Source of the DNA: a virus | DNA length: 27,322 nucleotides | Virus record (IMG/VR): IMGVR_UViG_3300049491_000601 | Span: 1 to 27,322 of that record | Reading direction: 5' to 3' (one strand) | Shown: one piece after another, positions 14,001 through 20,580 of the stretch | Position numbering within the stretch: the first letter of the stretch is position 1 | Layout of the letters: each line of letters opens with the position of its first letter | Made by a program: the position numbers and the translations under genes | Notes under the pieces: model-generated | Told to the model about the DNA's origin: nothing | Database searches by the model: none | Seen by the model: the letters and a program-made list of their open reading frames with translations, nothing else

Positions 14001-14325
14001 CTCGCATCAGCAATTTGGCTTGACCTCCACTCGGGACGGCCTCGTGCAGCGCATCACGCAGGCGTCCACGATGAAGAACATCTATGTGCTCCTCGATGGG
14101 GCGACCGGCGCAAGTTCCACGCTCGACGTCACGCTGGAAAGCGGGGCGAGCTCGACGGCGCTCACGTGTTCAATGACGAACGGCTCGACGTGCAACCTGA
14201 CGACCGACGTCACGGTTGCCGACGATGCGCTGCTGAACACGCTCTTCCATCATTCTGGTAGTGCGGGGACGTCGCGCCGAGCGAACGTCTCCTATTCCGC
14301 CCTGTTTACGGGCACGTTCCCATGA
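11083..14325 (+). CDS. Secreted right-handed beta-helix protein with Thr-rich linker and three C-terminal repeats
   Basis: 1080 residues from ATG 11083 (ATGA overlap). Residues 1-24 are a signal peptide (Ser-Leu-Gly-Ala-Ser-Ala end). About 40-640 reads as a pectate-lyase-like parallel beta-helix, with repeated Ile-Arg-Gly-Phe, Ile-Leu-Val-Asp-Gln and Leu-Val-Ile-Arg-Tyr-Asn rungs and scattered Cys. A Thr/Ser linker spans 643-687. Three related beta domains follow (about 688-822, 825-949, 950-1080), each with an Ala-Leu-Thr-Cys core and a second Cys a few residues later. The architecture resembles phage tailspikes or polysaccharide-binding enzymes. A signal peptide on such a protein is unusual. 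Catalytic residues of a lyase or hydrolase were not identified, so enzymatic activity is unproven. Confidence 0.72.
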   Translation: MISLRDRLLLGVCLLLCASLGASASPTGHIPTSHGPQAHAPRHAVPSGYWIDSANGTDTATCGKSIGSPCQTYYYWLNSGCSPASGCKNDGIPHSGGDTVYFRAGTYHGDDNPTAGSRTYIAIPWDGTATDPVTYACYDTPGTCVVDLDGVTGLGAGSGMMAVGAAINVKTNSADAAAYITIRGFKFAPVSGTGVRSAIVDIGNASTHHILVDQVSIDPTTLANFLGYSMRFSTTAAYTTVKHSSALATLAADKGGPSFDRSPNMALVGNDLGAANDTTNNDCHNLLGIVVGLSDSNVCRDNADGLDSGQNADTPALDRLVIRYNLIRNIGGNVAGSRCIPMSGNGATGLIGQNAIYKNLCYQTQAETNASGIVNYGSSQKTSIWYNTVFLAGVPEFRLYTVSGQNVINKRQTIRHNIFDTVATSGDVVALYSDGAATACPSGDHCPLVGNDFYSPEHSSATCVTWQPSDTGATTYTCAQTATTFNSINSNSGNQNTNPVFAARAGDGFTAAASDLRLQASSPLIDQGAPFCRTVGAGSGATTLTVTCQGATNDPRYFFPQPGDYYGVTNADCVGYGARAVDGVAAGCFDIQIEGCGIRQVVSETSSTITIDNACAWADGAMVHVPWNGAGPDLGALEAANGATTTTSSVTTTSSTTSTSTSSSTTTSTSTSVTTTTSTSSTTTTLAATIQVLTVGAPTAQSNSATSYMPISGTAATPGATEALMESIMAAPGTVGGLRALVGTVPGGSATWALTLMLNGSPSALTCTITAAATTCQDGSNGHNVTVAAGDRAYWKIVPSGTPASSPMRISVLWKPTTSDQTVWPVTTSGSVASANGFFNFFSGTNATTDNTASRIVVPIPGTLSNLYTWCTNAVAASATRVWTVNQNGAGSALTCTQTAGSTTCNDTNGGHAVSLAAGDVVNLAYTFTGTPGSSGCAMGAVFVPSTSGLYMVGGLGTTATTPTTATDVYAALSHQQFGLTSTRDGLVQRITQASTMKNIYVLLDGATGASSTLDVTLESGASSTALTCSMTNGSTCNLTTDVTVADDALLNTLFHHSGSAGTSRRANVSYSALFTGTFP
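13009..13145 (+). repeat. Low-complexity Thr/Ser codon tract
   Basis: These bases encode the Thr/Ser linker (residues 643-687) between the beta-helix and C-terminal domains. Thr is spelled mainly ACG and ACC with some ACA-free stretches, echoing the linker in the metallopeptidase gene. The similarity is compositional; I cannot show recent exchange between the two. Confidence 0.6.
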
Positions 14326-14361
14326 GGGAGCGCAACGATCACCAACACGGAGGATAGAGGC

Positions 14362-14769
14362 ATGCGATACGGATGGATGGTGGTAGGACTCGCGGGAGTG
14401 CTCGCGGTGCTGCGGGCACAGCCGGCGGCGGCGGCCACGCTGACGGCTATGGCGGGCACGCTCAGTGAATGCACCTCGGGGTGTGCCACGGGGGCCTCAA
14501 CGGATGTGATCGAGGTCAGTCAGGCGCGACCGATCAAACTCGCCATCGACTACGTCACGATGGGGAGCAATACGACGATCCAGGTGGAACGCTCCATCGA
14601 CGAGGGAGCGACGTGGTCCCTGGTCGCGGGCACGGCAGGCTCGGCGGTCGCGGCCTACGAGATCGACGCGCCCATCGGGCGCTATCGGATCAACCGGACG
14701 ACCTGTGGCGCGAGCTGTGCGTGGAAGGTGGTCTATCGGCGGACGGGGCCATTCGGCTACGGAGATTGA
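14362..14769 (+). CDS. Small secreted beta-rich protein (135 aa)
   Basis: 135 residues from ATG 14362 with GGAGG at 14349-14353, one of the clearer ribosome sites. Residues 1-24 are a signal peptide ending in Pro-Ala-Ala-Ala. The mature part (about 111 residues) alternates hydrophobic and polar residues as in a beta sandwich. It has Cys pairs near its start (Glu-Cys-Thr-Ser-Gly-Cys) and end (Thr-Thr-Cys-Gly-Ala-Ser-Cys-Ala). The segment Arg-Ser-Ile-Asp-Glu-Gly-Ala-Thr-Trp-Ser recalls Asp-box or BNR-like turns, but there is only one. It follows the beta-helix gene and closes the second secreted block. Confidence 0.65.
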   Translation: MRYGWMVVGLAGVLAVLRAQPAAAATLTAMAGTLSECTSGCATGASTDVIEVSQARPIKLAIDYVTMGSNTTIQVERSIDEGATWSLVAGTAGSAVAAYEIDAPIGRYRINRTTCGASCAWKVVYRRTGPFGYGD

Positions 14770-14772
14770 TCG

Positions 14773-14826
14773 GTGAAGGACGGAAAGCACCGCGATCTCA
14801 GCCCGCGGCAGCGAGGTCTACTGTGA
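14773..14826 (+). CDS. 17-residue ORF, possible leader peptide or gene remnant
   Basis: GTG 14773 opens a 17-codon frame ending in TGA 14824-14826. GGAG at 14761-14764 is well placed eight bases upstream. The stop overlaps GTG 14823, an in-frame possible start of the next gene, giving the GTGA arrangement common here. The peptide is basic and includes Leu-Ser-Pro-Arg-Gln-Arg, which resembles the N-terminus of some small terminases or HTH proteins. It may be a leader that couples translation, a truncated gene, or a chance frame. It is too short to decide. Confidence 0.3.
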   Translation: MKDGKHRDLSPRQRGLL

Positions 14827-14846
14827 GAACGCATGAGCAGGCGAAC

Positions 14847-15407
14847 ATGACCACGATTCGCGACCGGGTGGTCGCGCTGCGCCGCGTGCGGGCGAGCGAG
14901 CTCATCCCGAACCCGAAGAACTGGCGCCGCCATCCGGCCGAGCAGCGTGACGCGATGTCGGGCGTGCTGCGGGAGATCGGCTATGCCGGGGCGCTCCTCG
15001 CGCGCGAGACGCCCGAGGGGCTCATGCTGATCGACGGGCACCTGCGGGCCGAGACGACCCCGGACCAGGAGGTGCCCGTCCTGGTGCTCGACGTCGACGA
15101 ACGCGAGGCGGATGTGCTCCTTGCGACCGTGGACCCGCTGGCGGCAATGGCGGAGCGAGACGACGCGGCCCTACGTGCGCTGCTGGCCGGCGTACAAGCC
15201 GACGACGCTGCCGTGCGGGCCCCACTGGATGGGTTGGCGGGCGACGTGGTCCTTGAGCCGTTCATGGGATCGGGCACGACGCTGATTGCGTGCGAGAGGC
15301 TGCGGCGTCGGTGCTATGGCATCGAATTGAAGCCCGAATATTGTGACGTCATCGTCACGCGCTGGGAGCAGTTCACCGGCAAGACCGCCACCAGGGAGTC
15401 CGCATGA
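14847..15407 (+). CDS. ParB-like domain fused to a DNA methyltransferase C-terminus lacking the catalytic motif (remnant)
   Basis: 186 residues from ATG 14847; GTG 14823 would add eight residues. Residues 10-70 match the ParB/Srx-like domain in phage ParB-methyltransferases: Asn-Pro-Lys-Asn-Trp-Arg (22-27) and Leu-Ile-Asp-Gly-His-Leu-Arg-Ala-Glu (61-69). Residues 133-180 match the end of the same enzymes: Leu-Glu-Pro-Phe-Met-Gly-Ser-Gly-Thr-Thr (136-145, the SAM-binding motif), then Cys-Tyr-Gly-Ile-Glu-Leu and Arg-Trp-Glu-Gln-Phe-Thr-Gly. Full-length relatives carry a long central part with the catalytic Asp-Pro-Pro-Tyr motif and target recognition. That part is absent, and the two ends join in frame near residue 130. 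It probably cannot methylate DNA; the ParB part may still bind or nick DNA. Confidence 0.7.
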   Translation: MTTIRDRVVALRRVRASELIPNPKNWRRHPAEQRDAMSGVLREIGYAGALLARETPEGLMLIDGHLRAETTPDQEVPVLVLDVDEREADVLLATVDPLAAMAERDDAALRALLAGVQADDAAVRAPLDGLAGDVVLEPFMGSGTTLIACERLRRRCYGIELKPEYCDVIVTRWEQFTGKTATRESA

Positions 15408-15841
15408 GCATCGCAAACCAGCCCGTCGGTACGCGCGAGCGCGCCGCCTCGCGCCGCGTCCAGGTCCTCGAGCTCCGGAAGGCCGGGGCGAGCATGCGGG
15501 CGATCGCGCGGCAACTGCACATCTCCGTGTCGACGGCGCACAAGGACCTCTGGCTGGCCCTAGACGAGCTCGCAGCGGCGCAGCGGGAGAAGGCCGAGCC
15601 GCTGCGGCAGCTCGAACTCGAGCGGCTCGACCGCTACCTGCTCGCGCTCGAGCCGACGATCAGCCGCGGAGAGCCTCGGGCGATCCTGGCGGCGGTGCGA
15701 ATCATGGAGCGTCGTGCGCGGCTCCTCGGTCTCGACGCGGCGCAACTGCCGGAGCAGCCGCCAGACGTCTCGACATTCCTCGCCGCGCTCGCGGGCCACG
15801 GCCACGGGAATGGAGAGCGGCGGCAGGTGTATGACGCATGA
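15404..15841 (+). CDS. Putative small terminase subunit (HTH protein)
   Basis: 145 residues from ATG 15404 (ATGA overlap). Residues about 14-55 form a helix-turn-helix: Gln-Val-Leu-Glu-Leu-Arg-Lys-Ala-Gly-Ala-Ser, then Ile-Ala-Arg-Gln-Leu-His-Ile-Ser-Val-Ser-Thr-Ala-His-Lys-Asp. A long charged helix (about 60-120) rich in Leu, Arg and Glu follows, as in the oligomerising core of small terminases. The C-terminal tail is short and ends in Gln-Val-Tyr-Asp-Ala. The large terminase lies 0.97 kb downstream, after three small genes. The size and fold suit a packaging-site recognition subunit, though HTH regulators look similar. Confidence 0.6.
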   Translation: MSIANQPVGTRERAASRRVQVLELRKAGASMRAIARQLHISVSTAHKDLWLALDELAAAQREKAEPLRQLELERLDRYLLALEPTISRGEPRAILAAVRIMERRARLLGLDAAQLPEQPPDVSTFLAALAGHGHGNGERRQVYDA

Positions 15842-16125
15842 TCAACGGCGTCGCTCGTGACTTCCCCGATGAGGGGATGATCTTCCGGCTCCCCGTGTCC
15901 GCGCCTCCGGGCTTCCGGTTCTACCGCGTCCTTAAGGCGAGCGGGGAGCGCGTCACGCTGGTGCCGCTCTCGACGAGTGACCGGCTGGACATGCTCCGCG
16001 CGATCGACGCCGAGCGTGCGGCGATCGGGGCGGAGCGGTGGGCAACGTTTTGGGCTGCCGTGGCCGACGCGGCGCAAACCCCGCGGTGGCGCCGCTACCT
16101 GCCGGGGACCCGGGGGGGCGCATGA
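15838..16125 (+). CDS. Small hypothetical protein (95 aa)
   Basis: 95 residues from ATG 15838 (ATGA overlap) and overlapped by the next gene in the same way. The N-terminal half contains Phe-Arg-Leu-Pro-Val-Ser-Ala-Pro-Pro-Gly-Phe-Arg-Phe-Tyr-Arg-Val, which reads as strands. The second half is an Ala/Glu/Arg-rich helix with Trp-Ala-Thr-Phe-Trp-Ala-Ala-Val, ending in a basic Arg-Trp-Arg-Arg-Tyr. It belongs to the packaging operon by position only. Function unknown. Confidence 0.62.
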   Translation: MINGVARDFPDEGMIFRLPVSAPPGFRFYRVLKASGERVTLVPLSTSDRLDMLRAIDAERAAIGAERWATFWAAVADAAQTPRWRRYLPGTRGGA

Positions 16126-16355
16126 CGAACGGACAGCAGCCGGAGGGCCCGACGCCCGCGATCGTGGTGGCCTTCGACGCCGAGGGCGAGCCGCAACTGT
16201 CGATCGCGGCCGGCACGTCGATCACGCGGGTGCTCGCGGCGGCGAAGCAGCTCGAGCGGTTCGGGACGATCCAGCTCGACATGCTGCTCGTGCAGCAGCT
16301 CCAGGCCCAGGGCCCGCGCGTGGTGACGCCGACGGGTCCACGGCTCGTGCGGTGA
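16122..16355 (+). CDS. Small protein with one copy of a ~55-residue module shared with the next gene
   Basis: 77 residues from ATG 16122 (ATGA overlap). Residues about 12-65 form a strand-turn-strand-helix unit: Ile-Val-Val-Ala-Phe-Asp-Ala-Glu-Gly-Glu-Pro, a Gly-Thr-containing loop, then Val-Leu-Ala-Ala-Ala-Lys-Gln-Leu and a Gln/Leu-rich helix. The following gene holds a clear paralogue of this whole unit and a second shorter one. That suggests tandem duplication. No family was recognised. It lies 450 bases before the large terminase and may be part of the packaging machine. Confidence 0.6.
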   Translation: MTNGQQPEGPTPAIVVAFDAEGEPQLSIAAGTSITRVLAAAKQLERFGTIQLDMLLVQQLQAQGPRVVTPTGPRLVR

Positions 16356-16391
16356 AGGATCGGGACGGCGGGTGTGGAGGGGGTTGCGGTG

Positions 16392-16772
16392 ATGGATGAC
16401 GAGACGCTGAACGGGACCGAGCCGCGGCGGATCACGATCACGTTCGCGGACGACGGGACGCCCGACTTCGAGTTCGGCGATCCCGTGAAGGCGGGAGACG
16501 TCCTGGCCGCGGCCCGGTGGCTCGCGCGGCGGATCTTCGCCGACGGCGACCCGACCGCGCCGCGCCAGATCGTGGTGCACATCGACGCCTGGGGGACGCC
16601 CGCCGTGGAGATAGGGACCGCGACGGATGCCGACGTGGCCCGGGCGGCCGGGTGGCTCGCCCTCTTTGCCGACGTCGACATTCGCCAGAACATCCTCGCC
16701 CAGGTGCAGGCGCGGCAACCGACGCTGCACCTGCCGAACCGGGCGATGCGGCGGGCCCTGGGGCGGGCGTAG
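16392..16772 (+). CDS. Protein with two tandem copies of the module seen in the preceding gene
   Basis: 126 residues from ATG 16392; GGAGGGG at 16377-16383 supports it, and upstream GTG 16374 is less likely. Copy one (about 12-50) has Ile-Thr-Ile-Thr-Phe-Ala-Asp-Asp-Gly-Thr-Pro and Val-Leu-Ala-Ala-Ala-Arg-Trp-Leu. Copy two (about 59-112) has Ile-Val-Val-His-Ile-Asp-Ala-Trp-Gly-Thr-Pro, Ala-Ala-Gly-Trp-Leu and a helix ending in Leu-Ala-Gln-Val-Gln-Ala-Arg. Copy two resembles the preceding protein more than copy one does. The C-terminal tail is basic (Arg-Ala-Met-Arg-Arg). Likely a duplicated small structural or packaging accessory; function unknown. Confidence 0.62.
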   Translation: MDDETLNGTEPRRITITFADDGTPDFEFGDPVKAGDVLAAARWLARRIFADGDPTAPRQIVVHIDAWGTPAVEIGTATDADVARAAGWLALFADVDIRQNILAQVQARQPTLHLPNRAMRRALGRA

Positions 16773-16807
16773 GCGGTGCACGAGGTCCGCCGCAAGGTCG
16801 AGCACGC

Positions 16808-18244
16808 GTGACCATCCTCGACGCGATGGAGTCGCCCGACCTGTTCGGGCCGTTCTTCCAGGGCACGCACTGGCGAGCCTGGAAGGCGTTTCTCGGCGCG
16901 GTCTTCGGGCTCCCGCTCGGGCCGAACCTGCGCGCGATCTACGAGAAGCACACGGAGCGGAGCGAGCTCCCGACGGCGCTGCCGAAGGAAGCGTACATGG
17001 AGGTCGGGCGCCGTGGCGGCAAGAGCCGCATTGCGGCCTTCATGGCGACGTACGTGGCCGCGTTCCGGGACTACCATCCGTATCTTGCGCCCGGCGAGCT
17101 CGCGCTCATCCCCGTGCTGGCCTCGGACATGGACCAGGCGGGCGCGATCTTCGGCTACGTGAATGGCTTCGTCGAGAACATCCCGGCCCTTCGGCCGCTG
17201 ATCGCCGGGAAGCCAACGGGTCAGCGTGTCGTGTTCCACACGGGCGTCGAGATCAAGGTCCGCGCCGCGACGTTCCGAGGGCTGCGTGGTCGCCCGATCC
17301 CGCTGGCGCTCGGGGACGAGATCGCCTTCTGGCGGAACGAGGAGAGCCGGAACCCCGACCATGAGATCCTCCGCGCGATCCTCCCGGGCATGCTCACCAT
17401 CCCGGACTCGCTCTTCGCGGGGCTCTCGTCGCCGTACGCGCGGCGCGGCCTGCTGTGGGATCGCCATAAGGCGCACTACGGGAAGAACAACCCGCGCGTG
17501 CTCATCTGGAAGGCGTCGACCCTCGACATGAATCCGACGGCCGACCGCGAGGAGATCGCGCTCGCGTACGAGGATGACCCCATCTCCGCCGCCGCCGAGT
17601 ACGGGGGCGAGTTCCGGCGGGATCTCGAAGCCTACGTGCCCCAGGAGGTGGTTGATGCCGCGATGGAGGGGCAGCCGCCCGAGCGGCTCCCCATGGCCGG
17701 CGTCACGTACCACGCCTTCACGGACCCGTCGGGCGGGAGCGCGGACTCGTTCACGCTCGCGATCGCCCACAAACTCGGGGACCGGGGCGTGCTCGATCGG
17801 GTGCTCGAGGAGCGCCCGCCGTTCTCGCCCGAGGGCGTCGTCGCGAAGTTCTGCGAGGTGCTCCGGGCGTACGGCATCACGATCGTGCACGGCGACCACT
17901 ACGCCGGCGAATGGCCGCGGGAGCAGTTCGCGAAGCATGGGGTGACGTACCGGGTGGCCGACCAGAGCAAGAGCGAGCTCTACCTGGCCTTCTTGCCTGC
18001 GCTCATGTCGGAGCGGGTCGACCTGATTGCGTCGCCCCGGCTCACGAACCAGTTCTGTGCGCTCGACCGCCGGACGTCGCGCGCCGGCAGGGATTCGGTC
18101 GATCACCCCCCGGGGGGGCATGACGACGTCGCGAACGCAGTGGCGGGCGTCCTGGCCCCGCTGGTCGGTGGGATCAACACGGGGTCGGGGGCGCTCGAGT
18201 TCATGACGGAGGCGCTCGCCCGGGGCTCCAGGAAGGCGTCGTAA
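16808..18244 (+). CDS. Terminase large subunit
   Basis: 478 residues from GTG 16808 (ATG 16826 is an alternative). Walker A is Gly-Arg-Arg-Gly-Gly-Lys-Ser (67-73). Walker B is Leu-Ala-Leu-Gly-Asp-Glu (166-171). The coupling motif is Ser-Ser-Pro-Tyr (207-210). The nuclease domain carries acidic residues in Thr-Asp-Pro-Ser-Gly-Gly (Asp306), Gly-Asp-His-Tyr-Ala-Gly (Asp363) and Gly-His-Asp-Asp-Val-Ala-Asn-Ala (439-440). This is the motor that drives DNA into the prohead and cuts concatemers. Length and motif order are normal, so it looks active. The GTG overlaps the stop of an 11-codon frame from 16776, which may be chance. Codons for residues 433-437 fall in a C6G7 run (18106-18118). Confidence 0.93.
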   Translation: MTILDAMESPDLFGPFFQGTHWRAWKAFLGAVFGLPLGPNLRAIYEKHTERSELPTALPKEAYMEVGRRGGKSRIAAFMATYVAAFRDYHPYLAPGELALIPVLASDMDQAGAIFGYVNGFVENIPALRPLIAGKPTGQRVVFHTGVEIKVRAATFRGLRGRPIPLALGDEIAFWRNEESRNPDHEILRAILPGMLTIPDSLFAGLSSPYARRGLLWDRHKAHYGKNNPRVLIWKASTLDMNPTADREEIALAYEDDPISAAAEYGGEFRRDLEAYVPQEVVDAAMEGQPPERLPMAGVTYHAFTDPSGGSADSFTLAIAHKLGDRGVLDRVLEERPPFSPEGVVAKFCEVLRAYGITIVHGDHYAGEWPREQFAKHGVTYRVADQSKSELYLAFLPALMSERVDLIASPRLTNQFCALDRRTSRAGRDSVDHPPGGHDDVANAVAGVLAPLVGGINTGSGALEFMTEALARGSRKAS

Positions 18245-18260
18245 AGTGGGGGTGGGGGTG

Positions 18261-18710
18261 ATGAGTCGACGGGTGACGATCACGTGCGCGAACCCGGCGT
18301 GTCGGCGGGAGGCGCGGAAGCACCCGGCCGACCTCCGGCGGGTGAAACAGCCGACGTGCTCCCGGACCTGCCGTGATGCCCTGGCGCGGATCCGGACCGA
18401 TTGGGCACCACGGGAGGGGCGGGGCGGCCGCATTCTCCGCGACGGCTACCCGTACCAGCGTGTGCCGCGGACGCACCATCTCGCGACCGCCGACGGATAC
18501 GCCCCGCTCCATCTGCTCGTCGCGGAGGACGTGCTGGGGCGGCCGCTCCGCCGGGACGAGCGGGTGCGGCGGCTGTCAGCCGACCGGACCGACACGCGTC
18601 CGGAGATCCTCTTCGTGACCTGGATGGAGGCGGCGACGGGTCGGGCGATGGCCTGCGCGTTGCTGCAGCTCGCCGCGCGCGAGCGTGCCGCCGTCCGCGC
18701 CGCTCGGTAG
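18261..18710 (+). CDS. Degenerate HNH-endonuclease-like protein with zinc ribbon
   Basis: 149 residues from ATG 18261, with G-rich bases upstream; GTG 18246 is an alternative. Residues 9-37 hold four cysteines (9, 14, 33, 37) in a C-x4-C...C-x3-C arrangement. Residues 60-118 follow phage HNH proteins: Asp-Gly-Tyr-Pro-Tyr, a His at 84, Val-Leu-Gly-Arg-Pro-Leu, Asp-Arg-Thr-Asp-x-Arg-Pro-Glu. Where relatives have Val-His-His-Ile-Asn-Gly-Asp, this one has Val-Arg-Arg-Leu-Ser-Ala-Asp (102-108), and both conserved Asn of the next segment are replaced (Thr112, Ile116). The catalytic histidines are therefore missing. It may bind DNA or the terminase without cutting; HNH proteins beside terminases assist packaging in HK97-like phages. 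Confidence 0.6.
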   Translation: MSRRVTITCANPACRREARKHPADLRRVKQPTCSRTCRDALARIRTDWAPREGRGGRILRDGYPYQRVPRTHHLATADGYAPLHLLVAEDVLGRPLRRDERVRRLSADRTDTRPEILFVTWMEAATGRAMACALLQLAARERAAVRAAR

Positions 18711-18762
18711 CGTCCGCGCTGTCTCGCCGCATCTAGCACCCAACGGCTAGGCGCACTGTGCG

Positions 18763-20580
18763 ATGCCCGGCGCGCAGCCCCTCGACGTCACGACGCTTCG
18801 GAAGGTCGTCGAGCAGGCCCTGGCGCAACCGCCGTCCCGTCGGTCGCTTCCTGGGCGTGTCGCCGACACGTTCCGGGGGTGGTTCGGTCCGGGGACGCCG
18901 CCGGCGGTCATTGCGCCGGCCGGCACGGAGCCCCGCCAGTGGGACTTCTCCACTTCGACGAACCTGCAGTCGACGCCGCGAGCCGAGGAGCCGGTTACCT
19001 TCCAGATGCTCCGCCAGCTTGCGGACGCCTGCACGATCCTCCGGTCCGGCATCGAGACCTGCAAGGACGACTTCGACCGCCTGGCCTGGGTGGTGAAGCC
19101 CCGCGACCCGGCGGTGGACCCCGCGAAGGACTCGCGGATCGCGGAGATCACGGCCTTCCTGCTCCGGCCCGATCGCCGCCACACGTTCAAGACGTGGCTC
19201 CGGATGCTGCTCGAAGACCTCATGGTGATCGACGCGCCGGCGGTCTACATCCGCCCCGACCGCGCCGGGCGCCCGTTCGCCTTCGAGCCGATTGACGGCG
19301 CGACGATCATCCCGAACATCGACGCGACGGGCCGGACCCCGCTCGACGGGCCCGCCTATCACCAGGTCGTGAAGGGCATGCGTGCCGTCCCGTTCACGTC
19401 GCGTGAGCTCGTCTACGCTCCCCGGAATCCGCGGACGAACAAACGCTTCGGGTTCGGAAACGCCGAGCAGCTCCTGATCACCGTCAACATCGCGCTGCGT
19501 CGCGAGGTGGGACAGCTCGAGTACTTCACGGCGGGGAACATCCCGGACGTGCTCATCCCGGCGCCGCCCGAGTGGACGAACCAGCAGATCAAGGACGCGA
19601 ACCTCTACTGGGACCAGTACCGAGGCGACACCGCGAAGCGCCGCGGCATCACGGTCGTCCCGGCGGTGGGTCCGAGCGGCATCAAGGAAGTCCGGCTCCC
19701 GCCGATCAAGGACGAGTTCGACGAGTGGCTCGCACGCTGCGTGATGTTCAACCTGGCGCTCCCGCCAACGTGGTTCACGAAGGTCGGCATGAACCGGGCC
19801 ACCGCCGAGACCATGCAGGACACGTCGGTGGAGCAGGGGCTCGTGCCCCGCATGCTCTGGGCGGCTGACTTCCTCTCGGAGCTGATCGGCATCGGGTTCG
19901 ACGCGCCGGACCTCTGCTTCGAGTGGGCCGACATCCGCGACCCGGACCCGAAGCAGCAGGCCGAGGTCGGCGAGATCGACGTCCGCGCCGGGGTCCGGTC
20001 CATCAACGAAGTGCGCGCCGAGCGGAAGCTCCCGGGCATTCCCGGCGGCGATGTCCCGTTCCTCATGACGGCGACGGGCCCCATCCCGCTCGACAGCTTC
20101 GCTCCGGACGCGCGCGCGGATGAGGCGACAGATGCGGCGGCCGTTCCGGTGGCCGAGCCGGCGCTGCCGCAGATCGGCGCGATGCTCGAGGTGGTCAGCG
20201 CGGTGAGCGGGGGCACGTTGGCGCCCGAGGCCGCCGTGGCGGTGCTCGTCGCCGCCTTCCCGACGCTCGGCGAGACCGAAGCGCGGCGCATCGTGGCCGG
20301 TGCACAGCCGAAGGAACCGGAGCCTGTGCCCGTTCCGCCGGACGATACGCCGCCCCCGCCGCCCGACGGTGGCGGAACGCCGGACCCGTCCGACGAGGCC
20401 GACACCGCCGAGCCGTCCGATGACGACGATGCGGAGGACGAGGCCCTTGCAGCCGCCACGGGCGTCCGCCGGAAGACGGTGGCGGGGCTGTCCCGTCGCA
20501 AGCGGGGTTTCTGGCAGGCCGAGCGCGCACCAGTCCCGCCGCGCGCAAGGCCGAGCGCCGGACCGCGGGGCAGATCATGA
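18763..20580 (+). CDS. Phage portal protein
   Basis: 605 residues from ATG 18763; no good Shine-Dalgarno is visible. The core (about 60-440) follows portal proteins: Leu-Arg-Gln-Leu-Ala-Asp-Ala-Cys near the start, Leu-Leu-Glu-Asp-Leu-Met-Val-Ile-Asp-Ala-Pro-Ala-Val-Tyr-Ile, the Phe-Gly-Phe-Gly-Asn-Ala-Glu segment, a helical Trp-Asp-Gln-Tyr-Arg-Gly, Leu-Ala-Leu-Pro-Pro-Thr-Trp-Phe and Asn-Arg-Ala-Thr-Ala-Glu. It would form the twelve-fold ring at one capsid vertex. The C-terminal 110 residues are an extended Pro- and Asp/Glu-rich tail (about 515-565) and a basic end, unusual in length. Terminase upstream and MuF downstream (ATGA overlap) confirm the setting. Confidence 0.88.
   Translation: MPGAQPLDVTTLRKVVEQALAQPPSRRSLPGRVADTFRGWFGPGTPPAVIAPAGTEPRQWDFSTSTNLQSTPRAEEPVTFQMLRQLADACTILRSGIETCKDDFDRLAWVVKPRDPAVDPAKDSRIAEITAFLLRPDRRHTFKTWLRMLLEDLMVIDAPAVYIRPDRAGRPFAFEPIDGATIIPNIDATGRTPLDGPAYHQVVKGMRAVPFTSRELVYAPRNPRTNKRFGFGNAEQLLITVNIALRREVGQLEYFTAGNIPDVLIPAPPEWTNQQIKDANLYWDQYRGDTAKRRGITVVPAVGPSGIKEVRLPPIKDEFDEWLARCVMFNLALPPTWFTKVGMNRATAETMQDTSVEQGLVPRMLWAADFLSELIGIGFDAPDLCFEWADIRDPDPKQQAEVGEIDVRAGVRSINEVRAERKLPGIPGGDVPFLMTATGPIPLDSFAPDARADEATDAAAVPVAEPALPQIGAMLEVVSAVSGGTLAPEAAVAVLVAAFPTLGETEARRIVAGAQPKEPEPVPVPPDDTPPPPPDGGGTPDPSDEADTAEPSDDDDAEDEALAAATGVRRKTVAGLSRRKRGFWQAERAPVPPRARPSAGPRGRS

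Noticed and set aside
16776-16811. 11-codon frame coupled (GTGA) to the terminase start
   Set aside because: It has no ribosome site and its peptide is not recognisable; short frames like this are expected by chance here.
18106-18118. C6G7 run in the terminase gene, possible packaging signal
   Set aside because: It encodes the expected Pro-Pro-Gly-Gly segment just before the conserved His-Asp-Asp, so ordinary codon use explains it.
15953-18433. An 826-codon open frame on the minus strand
   Set aside because: It lies opposite the terminase and neighbours. Its translation is rich in Arg, Pro and Ala with no motif, which is typical of antisense frames in GC-rich DNA.
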